The translations under genes and the position numbers were made by a program. A stretch of 22,673 nt of DNA from an uncultured Veillonella sp. (lineage in GTDB: Bacteria; Bacillota; Negativicutes; Veillonellales; Veillonellaceae): positions 1-22,673 of the forward strand of contig NZ_CAKQFJ010000029.1 in assembly GCF_934230905.1 (NCBI RefSeq), written 5' to 3'. The notes beneath the pieces were generated by a model, which did not search any database, was not told where the DNA came from, and worked only from the letters and a program-made list of their open reading frames with translations. Below are positions 10,506 to 16,404 of the stretch, piece after piece (the first letter of the stretch is position 1; each line of letters begins with the position of its first letter).

Positions 10506-10531
10506 AGGACTACTCAAATGTGGGTAGTCCT
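10506..10531 (+). terminator. Hairpin between giant virion gene and tail fibre
   Basis: AGGACTAC (10506-10513) pairs perfectly with GTAGTCCT (10524-10531), extended inward by a G:U and a C:G pair around an AAATGT loop. It lies between the giant-gene stop and the tail-fibre RBS. The downstream run is only ATTTAATT, so it is at best a weak or partial terminator. It could instead be an mRNA-processing or 3'-end-protecting structure that sets fibre levels relative to the upstream gene. Confidence 0.6.
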
Positions 10532-10552
10532 ATTTAATTGAAAGGAGTACAT

Positions 10553-13033
10553 ATGATACCAGAAGTCAAAAAACCTAGTGTAGTTTATCAATGTGATGGA
10601 GCGAATAAAAAGTGGATATGGCCGTATGACTTTTATAACGTTGAAGATATAGCCTTAATCATAGTCGATGCTGACGGCACAGAAAGCGTACAAACAGGTA
10701 ATATCGACTACGATAAAGAAAACAAAATTTTAACGTATCCTGCTGATGGTGATCCATTAGATAATACGCACAAGATTATTCTTGAACGTAGAACACCAAT
10801 CACTCAAGATACAGATTTACCGGACGAATATCCTTTCCAAAATATCGAACACATGACAGATAGGGTTACATTGATTTTGCAAGAAATGCAAGAGAAGATG
10901 AACAGAGCCTTATTAATTCGTGTTGATAGTGATGAGGATGCAACTGCTGTTGCACGTAAGATTGTAGATACATCGACAAAGGCAGCAAATGATGCTATTG
11001 ATGCATATACAAAAATCAAAGCCGAAAGCGATGCTATCAATGCTAATGCAGAAACGATAAAAACGCTAGGCGGTGAAATTACAGAATTAAGCCGTACAGT
11101 TGATGATAAACTAGCGACTAGCAATACCGCACTTGATACATCAAGTGCTAATGTAACGAAAGCAGAAAAGCTAGTGGCAGATGCAAAAGCATATGCAGGA
11201 CAAACAACTGTAGATAAGCGTGATATTAATGATTTGGTTAGTCAAGCACGCACATTAAAAACAGACATTGATAATAAACAAACATCGATTGCAAGTAACG
11301 CTATCAAGGCAACAGATGCGGCGAAACGTGCAGAAGTCGCAGCAAGTAAAGCGGAAGAAATCGCCTTGCCTAATGGCGGTGGTTTGATTACAAAATCCGA
11401 AGCAGATACAAAGTTTGTACCTAAAGATAGCTTGTACGGCATCGTTTCTGTTAAAGACTTTGGGGCAGTTGGTGATGGTGTAGCTGATGATACCGCAGCA
11501 TTTAAACGTGCTAATGACAATTTGAAAAACAAAATATTATTAATTCCTAATGGCATCTACAAAATTAACGAGCATATCTCATTTGATACAGTTGATAGCG
11601 TTATGGATATGGGTACATATAACTCTATTAAGCCGTTTTATCCTACTGAAACACCAATGTTAAAAGGTGCATCCAATATCGCATTTGTTAAAAATATCCA
11701 ATATGGCGATGAGGTCAACCAATGTCAAGGCTTTACCTACAACGATAAAAAGAATGTATTCGTACTAGCATGTATTAATAGCGATGGCACAAAGCAAAAT
11801 ATATATGAACTTAATCCAGATACATTTGAAATCGTAGGCACATATAAGTTTAGCGACCCAGAACGTATGGGCCATTGTAACACTATGTGCTACAACAAAT
11901 ACACAAATAAGATTTACCTTGCCAATGGTTTGAAAAATCCTAACAACGTATCTGTATTTAATGCTGACACAATGACGTTTGAAAAGACTGTTACATTGAA
12001 TGAGCGTGTATTTAATATCGGATATGATCCTATCACACGAACTTATGTGAGTATCGTACCAATTAGCGGTCAACAACGCTTACGTGAAGTCAACTTGTAT
12101 AATGATGATTTTCAAAAAATGAAAACCTATCAAATTGACTACCAATATGATGACTTTAATAATAATGGTGCATTAATGCTTAACGGATGCATCATGAGTG
12201 CAACGCTTGGTAGTTTGGTAGAATGTACACCATTTGGCACAGTTAAACAAATCATCGAAATCAATAGAACTACTGAAATTGAAGATATAGCATATTGCAA
12301 TGGCAAATTCTATTTTGCAGTGCTAACAGAAAAACCTAGTAAACGGCATCAAGTGGATATTTATGTAGGAAATCCGAACAGAGATTATCAAAATTCAATT
12401 AACACTGCTAGACTTGCGACACTAGATTATTTAAAACTCACAGGCGGTAATGTAAGCGGTTCTATCGTGCTTAACAACAATACATTGTTAGAGGGCAAGA
12501 AAACCGATGGACATGGTGTGCGTATTGGTAAAGTGTCTACGTCAGATGCAGTGGAATTGGGCGACCCTAGCGTACCTTTATACTTAACAGGTACTACATT
12601 AAAGCACTATGACGGCACGGATAGTAGCACAGTATTAACTACTAAACATTATGGTACGGCTATTTATAGCAAGACTAAAGCCGATGAAGTGTTTGTTAAA
12701 AAAGGTGATGCAGGTTCGTTTGGTTTTCCATATTCTAAATTAGATACCGCAACAGATTGGAATACACTCACAACGCAAGGATGCTATGAAATTAATTTTG
12801 ATGGCGGTGCTAATAATCCACCACGTTCGCATAAGCAAGGTATGTTGATTGTGTTTAACTTTGGAGATGGTAAATTAATCGACCATACACTACATACATT
12901 AAATGGTGAAACTTATCATCGTACTTTCATGGCTAATAAATGGGGTAGCTGGGGCAGAGTACAAACATCGTTAAATAGCCGTGTTCAATTGTGGAGTAAC
13001 AAAGGTACGATTGAGGTGGGTGTAAATGGCTAA
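10553..13033 (+). CDS. Tail fibre/spike with T7-like N-terminus and pyocin-knob-like end
   Basis: This 826-residue receptor-binding protein is probably trimeric and tail-attached. The start is the ATG at 10553 behind AAAGGAG (10541-10547). An in-frame TTG at 10538 would place the RBS inside the gene and is rejected. Residues 1-115 resemble the particle-binding N-terminus of T7-type fibres (VVYQCDG, IWPYDFY, then the conserved EYPFQNIEHMTDRV). Residues about 120-275 are an Ala-, Lys- and Asp-rich coiled coil. Residues about 297-345 look like the start of a pectate-lyase-type beta-helix (VKDFGAVGDGVADDTAAF). The 375-620 region has repeated strand-turn patterns (VFVLACINSDG, NKIYLANGL, GKFYFAVL) suggesting a beta-propeller. 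About 729-803 resembles a pyocin-knob domain (GCYEIN, PPRSHKQGMLIVF, KWGSWGRV). Receptor and any enzymatic activity are unknown. Confidence 0.82.
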   Translation: MIPEVKKPSVVYQCDGANKKWIWPYDFYNVEDIALIIVDADGTESVQTGNIDYDKENKILTYPADGDPLDNTHKIILERRTPITQDTDLPDEYPFQNIEHMTDRVTLILQEMQEKMNRALLIRVDSDEDATAVARKIVDTSTKAANDAIDAYTKIKAESDAINANAETIKTLGGEITELSRTVDDKLATSNTALDTSSANVTKAEKLVADAKAYAGQTTVDKRDINDLVSQARTLKTDIDNKQTSIASNAIKATDAAKRAEVAASKAEEIALPNGGGLITKSEADTKFVPKDSLYGIVSVKDFGAVGDGVADDTAAFKRANDNLKNKILLIPNGIYKINEHISFDTVDSVMDMGTYNSIKPFYPTETPMLKGASNIAFVKNIQYGDEVNQCQGFTYNDKKNVFVLACINSDGTKQNIYELNPDTFEIVGTYKFSDPERMGHCNTMCYNKYTNKIYLANGLKNPNNVSVFNADTMTFEKTVTLNERVFNIGYDPITRTYVSIVPISGQQRLREVNLYNDDFQKMKTYQIDYQYDDFNNNGALMLNGCIMSATLGSLVECTPFGTVKQIIEINRTTEIEDIAYCNGKFYFAVLTEKPSKRHQVDIYVGNPNRDYQNSINTARLATLDYLKLTGGNVSGSIVLNNNTLLEGKKTDGHGVRIGKVSTSDAVELGDPSVPLYLTGTTLKHYDGTDSSTVLTTKHYGTAIYSKTKADEVFVKKGDAGSFGFPYSKLDTATDWNTLTTQGCYEINFDGGANNPPRSHKQGMLIVFNFGDGKLIDHTLHTLNGETYHRTFMANKWGSWGRVQTSLNSRVQLWSNKGTIEVGVNG

Positions 13034-13511
13034 TATTACAATAAGTGGTGCTAGTACAGGATTATTTAATATGACGGATGAAATTCGTGATATAGGGAAT
13101 AGTAAATATTTAAAAGTTGCGATGAGCGATAAACCCTACTATGCTAGATTATCTACAGAAAAACCATCCGATAACAATATGTATGTTATTATCGATAATA
13201 CTAAATATTTTATACAAGACAATCCTATATTATTTGAGCCAATACATTCTGAACATATTTACCAGATTTTTGAACAACGTCTTACTGTATGGCTACCAAA
13301 AGGGAAATATATAGTTGAGTTAAATACAACATCCACAACAACTGATACCTTTACAATACCAAGTGGCTTAAATGCAATGATCTTATACAATTATAGAAGA
13401 GGGCTTGGCGTACAATTATCCATTGGAAGTGATGGTTCAAGAATATTTTATAAACGAATAGAAGCTAGTGGAGATAAAACTTGGTTCACAATATCAAGAC
13501 AGGGAGATTAG
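13026..13511 (+). CDS. Phage protein of unknown function after the tail fibre
   Basis: This 161-residue protein is not recognised. Its ATG overlaps the last 8 bases of the fibre gene, and its RBS (GAGGTGG) lies inside the fibre's last codons, so translation is probably coupled. It has no signal peptide or membrane segment and is rich in beta-strand-like stretches, Thr, Ile and Tyr (FIQDNPILFEP, RLTVWLPKGKYIVEL). The position and composition fit a fibre-associated cap, a chaperone or a second receptor-binding component, but nothing in the sequence proves that. Confidence 0.75.
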   Translation: MANITISGASTGLFNMTDEIRDIGNSKYLKVAMSDKPYYARLSTEKPSDNNMYVIIDNTKYFIQDNPILFEPIHSEHIYQIFEQRLTVWLPKGKYIVELNTTSTTTDTFTIPSGLNAMILYNYRRGLGVQLSIGSDGSRIFYKRIEASGDKTWFTISRQGD

Positions 13512-13512
13512 T

Positions 13513-14055
13513 ATGATAGAAATCTTTATTCCAATATTTAACGAGGTGTTCAACGTGAGTGAAGCGGTACGCATATCATTGGCTATATTCACAACAGTTA
13601 TTCTTGTGTTTATAGATACAATATTACGAGTGTTGGTTGAAGCAAGGAATTACAACCTAGCAACCAATAGGGAAGTTACAGTCAAAAATACTATATTAGC
13701 TATCCTATGGAGAGGTTGGGCTACAGTAGAAATTAACGGAAAACCTAAGCGATTTTTAGTGAGTGGCAAGCTACGAGCGGATATGACTAAGAAATTAGTC
13801 AAATCCTATCCGTGGCTTTTTTTATTGTCATTTATTCTACTCGCCTTGCCTGATGTGGAAGTACCTGTATTAGGCCGTGTGGATGTGTTCCTATGCACAT
13901 TGTTATATTTGATACCTGTATTTATTGAATTGGCATCGTGTGTAGAAAACATGATAGAACTTGAGCTAGTAGAAACGAGGTGGTTTAAACGTGCGATAGG
14001 ATTACTTAAACAGGTGATTGATTTCGTTAAATCGGTAAAGGAAGCGATTAAATGA
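13513..14055 (+). CDS. Holin-like phage membrane protein
   Basis: This 180-residue protein has hydrophobic segments at about 20-42, 101-117 and 123-143. The start is the ATG at 13513, two bases after the previous stop, with GGGAG at 13502-13506. A longer in-frame reading from 13468 would run inside the upstream gene and past this RBS. The pattern of a first helix, a polar cytoplasmic loop, two helices and then IELASCVENMIELE resembles the toxin-secretion/phage-lysis holin family (phage_holin_4, TcdE-like), where an E-x-x-S-[IV]-x-E-N motif follows the last helix. It sits directly upstream of a small membrane protein and the endolysin, which supports a role in timing lysis by permeabilising the inner membrane. 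The call is moderately sure. Confidence 0.68.
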   Translation: MIEIFIPIFNEVFNVSEAVRISLAIFTTVILVFIDTILRVLVEARNYNLATNREVTVKNTILAILWRGWATVEINGKPKRFLVSGKLRADMTKKLVKSYPWLFLLSFILLALPDVEVPVLGRVDVFLCTLLYLIPVFIELASCVENMIELELVETRWFKRAIGLLKQVIDFVKSVKEAIK

Positions 14056-14246
14056 AGATTAACTATGAGGACACTATAACCTTAATAGCATTATCCGCTG
14101 CATTAATCATGACTATTTACCTTGAACAAAAGGACTTGGCAAGCGTGATAGTCGGTGTGTTAGGTGGTTATATTGGTGCTACTGGTGGTGTTAAGCGTTC
14201 CCAATATATTAATGGGAGCAGTGATAAAAAGGAGTTAGAGAAATGA
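14052..14246 (+). CDS. Small two-helix membrane protein, possible second holin or antiholin
   Basis: This 64-residue protein overlaps the end of the holin-like gene by 4 bases (ATGA) and has AAAGGAAG at 14037-14044. It has two hydrophobic stretches, about 7-24 and 29-47, the second Gly-rich (VGVLGGYIGATGG), and a short charged tail (KKELEK). This size and topology, between a holin candidate and the endolysin, fit a class II holin or antiholin. It shows no family motif I can name. It could also be a minor membrane component of another phage function. Confidence 0.65.
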   Translation: MKINYEDTITLIALSAALIMTIYLEQKDLASVIVGVLGGYIGATGGVKRSQYINGSSDKKELEK

Positions 14247-14902
14247 ATGAATTAGGGAGTTTGAGTGCGGTATATGAAAGTAATGGAGACCCTGCTTGTG
14301 TATCAAGTGGGGTTAACGATGCAGGCGGTATTTCCTATGGTACATATCAATTAGCTAGTAATTGCGGTAGCGTTGATGAATTTCTAGGTTGGGGATTACG
14401 GCAAGGTGGATTTTATACAGACTACGCAAGAACATTGGTGGATAGTGGCGAAATCAATAGTGATGAATTTATCGACCAATGGAAAGAACTAGGAACGATT
14501 GATAGACAAGGGTTTGCACAGATGCAACATGATTACATCAAGGCTGAATACTATGATGTAGCGTGTAAATTGTTGCAAGACAACCTGTTCAATGTGGATA
14601 AACATTCTGACACATTGAAGGACGTGATATGGAGTAGAATAGTACAATATGGTGTAGACAATATTATTGATATGTTCAATGATGCATTGAAGTTAATGGA
14701 AAAGGCTTTGAATTTAGAATTGCCTAATCTATCCTATATTGACGATAAACGCTTTGATTATGACCTCATCGCTTGTATCTATGATGTATGCATGACTACT
14801 GCATGGAATAATAGTGAATTGCGTGATAGCTTGAATGAACGTTTCGCAGATGAAAAGTTTAGAGCGTTGGAAATGCTACAAAATGAATTAAATGAGGTGT
14901 AA
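14243..14902 (+). CDS. Lysozyme-like phage endolysin
   Basis: This 219-residue protein probably cleaves the peptidoglycan glycan strand at the end of infection. It overlaps the upstream small gene by 4 bases (ATGA); its RBS AAGGAG lies at 14229-14234. The N-terminus has a YESNGDP motif with a likely catalytic Glu12, followed by the Gly/Ser/Tyr-rich GGISYGTYQLAS block (about 29-40). This is the layout of lysozyme-superfamily muramidases found in Negativicutes and clostridial phages. No signal peptide is visible, so release would need the adjacent holin. No separate cell-wall-binding domain can be seen. The exact glycoside hydrolase family is not assigned. Confidence 0.75.
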   Translation: MNELGSLSAVYESNGDPACVSSGVNDAGGISYGTYQLASNCGSVDEFLGWGLRQGGFYTDYARTLVDSGEINSDEFIDQWKELGTIDRQGFAQMQHDYIKAEYYDVACKLLQDNLFNVDKHSDTLKDVIWSRIVQYGVDNIIDMFNDALKLMEKALNLELPNLSYIDDKRFDYDLIACIYDVCMTTAWNNSELRDSLNERFADEKFRALEMLQNELNEV

Positions 14903-14905
14903 GCC

Positions 14906-15478
14906 ATGTTAATTAGTTGGTTGGTACAAACTATCAAGGAACACTACAAAATAGCCATAGCGATTGCCCTGTGCGTTTTTATCGCTATTGTAGGTGTATT
15001 AATATATCATCACAAACAAAAACAATTAGAAAAACCTGTTGTAATTACACAAGAGCAGGCTAAATCACCTCAAGAATTGTCAAAAGCAATTCATGTTACC
15101 GAAACGGAAGCACAGGAAGTTATTTCCAAAAAGGAAAGAACTCAACCGATAGCGACATATTACACGCAAGCACCGACAGTTGAAGTTGCAGCTGAACAGG
15201 TAAAACAGGATATTGCACATAGCAACCCTAATGTACCTAAAGCTGTTACTGAAAAATCTGATAGAACTGCAGTAGTTGCTAACACAGACGAGCAAAAAGT
15301 CGATGTGTACAAAATCAATCTAAACAAAGGACACAAGATAAAAGCTGGTGCTACTTTGATAGATAATAAAGCCTTTGAAACCATAGGCTATCAAGCAGGT
15401 AAAGTTGAAGTGTTAACACATTTCAATGGACAACATTTAGAGGGCGGTAGTGTACTTTACACAGTAAAGGAATGGTGA
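14906..15478 (+). CDS. Spanin-like membrane-anchored lysis protein
   Basis: This 190-residue protein has a single N-terminal transmembrane helix (about 14-35, IAIAIALCVFIAIVGVLIY) and a long charged periplasmic part. It lacks the lipobox of a secreted lipoprotein. Its RBS GAGGTG overlaps the endolysin stop. The type II topology, position straight after the endolysin and helix-prone region (about 40-120) resemble inner-membrane spanins (Rz), which disrupt the outer membrane at the last step of lysis. That would make sense in a diderm Firmicute. The C-terminal third (KINLNKGHKIKAGATLID onward) looks beta-rich, unlike Rz. No overlapping small lipoprotein (Rz1) was found. The spanin role is inferred from context. 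Confidence 0.6.
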   Translation: MLISWLVQTIKEHYKIAIAIALCVFIAIVGVLIYHHKQKQLEKPVVITQEQAKSPQELSKAIHVTETEAQEVISKKERTQPIATYYTQAPTVEVAAEQVKQDIAHSNPNVPKAVTEKSDRTAVVANTDEQKVDVYKINLNKGHKIKAGATLIDNKAFETIGYQAGKVEVLTHFNGQHLEGGSVLYTVKEW

Positions 15479-15494
15479 TCTAAATTATCTCCGA

Positions 15495-15534
15495 GTTGCA
15501 CGGATTGCAACAATCAACTGTTAGTTGACAGTTG
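15495..15534 (+). repeat. Two tandem hairpins after the lysis cassette
   Basis: GTTGCA (15495-15500) pairs with TGCAAC (15506-15511) around CGGAT. Immediately after it, CAACTGT (15515-15521) pairs with ACAGTTG (15528-15534) around TAGTTG. A competing stem, CAACT/AGTTG (15515-15519 with 15523-15527), is also possible, so the RNA can switch folds. No T-run follows, so this is not a typical terminator. It could be an operator, a processing site or a translation-control leader for the 55-residue gene that starts at 15568. Confidence 0.55.
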
Positions 15535-15567
15535 GAAAGTATTACTTTAATTGAAAGGAATAACACA

Positions 15568-15735
15568 ATGGCACAAGAATTTACATTTGAAGGAAAAACA
15601 CATCAATTCGCAGAAGATATTCAACCAAACAAAGAGGGATTATATATGGCAACGTTGAAAGATGGCGATAATGTAACGTGTGAAATGTGGTTTGTGAATG
15701 GCAAGCTACAAAGATTAGTAGAACTAGATAAATAA
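15568..15735 (+). CDS. Small 55-residue phage protein of unknown function
   Basis: This short acidic protein begins MAQEFTFEG and ends RLVELDK. A good RBS (GAAAGGAA, 15553-15560) precedes the ATG at 15568. A longer in-frame ORF from 15532 runs through the hairpin region and is less likely. The composition is soluble, with alternating strands (LYMATLKDGDNVTCEMWFVNG) and no membrane segment. It is the last gene before a strong terminator and stands apart from the lysis genes behind its own leader. It may be a moron expressed in the prophage state. Function unknown. Confidence 0.7.
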   Translation: MAQEFTFEGKTHQFAEDIQPNKEGLYMATLKDGDNVTCEMWFVNGKLQRLVELDK

Positions 15736-15742
15736 ACAAATT

Positions 15743-15772
15743 GAGGGTAGCGTAATTGCTACCCTCTTTTTT
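15743..15772 (+). terminator. Intrinsic terminator ending the prophage transcript
   Basis: GAGGGTAGC (15743-15751) pairs perfectly with GCTACCCTC (15758-15766) around GTAATT. Six T residues follow (15767-15772), so this is a textbook rho-independent terminator 8 bases after the 55-residue gene. It separates phage transcription from the DUF1934-argS operon. Confidence 0.92.
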
Positions 15773-15881
15773 ATTTCGGCAAATATTCGTCAAATTCTAA
15801 TTGTAAAATGTGGTAAAATATGAGAAGTAATGTTTACCGCAACTAAGATTGATTGCAAGTATAACAATAATTGTGAAAGAA
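15773..15881. other. Prophage-host junction candidate region
   Basis: This AT-rich stretch of about 110 bases lies between the phage terminator and the DUF1934 promoter. It should hold the right attachment site if the prophage ends here. The visible structure is an imperfect direct repeat, TTCGGCAAAT (15775-15784) and TTCGTCAAAT (15786-15795), differing at one base, just after the terminator. No tRNA remnant or integrase gene is present. The other end of the prophage is outside the window, so the core sequence cannot be determined here. Confidence 0.35.
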
Positions 15882-15911
15882 TTGATAATTCACAGTAAAT
15901 TGGAGTATAAT
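15882..15911 (+). promoter_or_regulatory. Promoter of DUF1934-argS with operator-like palindrome
   Basis: TTGATA (15882-15887) and a consensus TATAAT (15906-15911) are separated by 18 bases, 35 bases upstream of the DUF1934 start. A palindrome, GAATT-GAT-AATTC (15879-15891), overlaps the -35 element and lies within a longer TGTGAA...TTCACA inverted repeat (15872 to about 15894). A repressor bound there would block RNA polymerase. Which protein does so is unknown. Confidence 0.72.
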
Positions 15912-15945
15912 ATATTGATATGTTATGACCATGGAGGAGAAAAAC

Positions 15946-16404
15946 ATGAAACGGGTTCTAGTATCCGTAAAAAGTGTACAACGAGACATAGATGGACAGG
16001 ATACCGTGGTGGAATTGATTTCTCCAGGTACTTCACAGGAGAAGAATGGGATTCAGTATATTCGCTATGAAGAATCTAGCGTTACAGGTCTTGAAGGTGT
16101 TAAGACAACTATTAAGATTTATGAAGACTCGATTGTTCTTTTGCGTACTGGAGCTGTTAATATGCGGCACCAATATATTCGCGGTGAAGAACGTCAATCC
16201 ACATATGAAACACCATTAGGTGATCTTCACATGGCCGTAAAAACACATGAGTTAACAGTAGACTTTCACAATGGAACTGGTCGTGTTCATCTCGGATACG
16301 ATATTTCCATCGAAGGTGAATGGCAATTTTATAATCAGTTAGATATAGACGTGCGGGAGGATACAGAGCATGGACATGAAGGAAATCCTGAAATCGGGGA
16401 TTGA
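15946..16404 (+). CDS. DUF1934 family beta-barrel protein (YwiB-like)
   Basis: This 152-residue protein has the features of the DUF1934 family (Bacillus YwiB), small calycin-like beta-barrels of unknown function. Seen here are an opening VLVSVKSVQ strand, an IRYEESSVTGLEG motif, a VLLRTGAVNMRHQY stretch, a YETPLGDL turn and a closing YDISIEGEWQF strand. The start is the ATG at 15946, six bases after GGAGGAGA (15933-15940). Earlier in-frame ATGs at 15925 and 15931 would not be served by that RBS. Its gene ends 35 bases inside argS, so translation is probably coupled. The ywiB-argS pairing is also seen in Bacillus, but no functional link to arginyl-tRNA synthesis is established. Confidence 0.85.
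   Translation: MKRVLVSVKSVQRDIDGQDTVVELISPGTSQEKNGIQYIRYEESSVTGLEGVKTTIKIYEDSIVLLRTGAVNMRHQYIRGEERQSTYETPLGDLHMAVKTHELTVDFHNGTGRVHLGYDISIEGEWQFYNQLDIDVREDTEHGHEGNPEIGD

Larger units (their letters stand above)
1..15772 (+). mobile_element. Late region of a podovirus-like prophage (right part only)
   Basis: All genes here are co-directional, tightly spaced and phage-like. They are two very large virion proteins, a tail fibre with a T7-fibre-like N-terminus, and a holin, endolysin and spanin-like lysis cassette. The order (internal virion proteins, fibre, lysis) is that of T7-like podovirus late operons. The left end lies outside the window. The right end is placed at the terminator after the last phage-like small gene, because the next gene (DUF1934) is a normal chromosomal neighbour of argS. 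No integrase, attachment-site duplication or tRNA target is visible, so the boundary is inferred from gene content. The genes are full length, so it could be an active prophage. Confidence 0.85.

Noticed and set aside
10538..10552. TTG start for the tail fibre, 15 bases upstream
   Set aside because: It would place the AAAGGAG ribosome binding site inside the coding region; the ATG at 10553 is well spaced from it.
13468..13512. Longer start for the holin-like gene
   Set aside because: It would overlap the upstream gene by 44 bases and bypass the GGGAG site that serves the ATG at 13513.
15775..15795. TTCGGCAAAT/TTCGTCAAAT as a dif or Xer recombination site
   Set aside because: The repeats are direct, not the inverted arms around a 6-base centre expected for dif.
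15849..16070. 73-codon open frame on the + strand over the DUF1934 promoter
   Set aside because: It covers the promoter and runs in another frame of DUF1934; no RBS.
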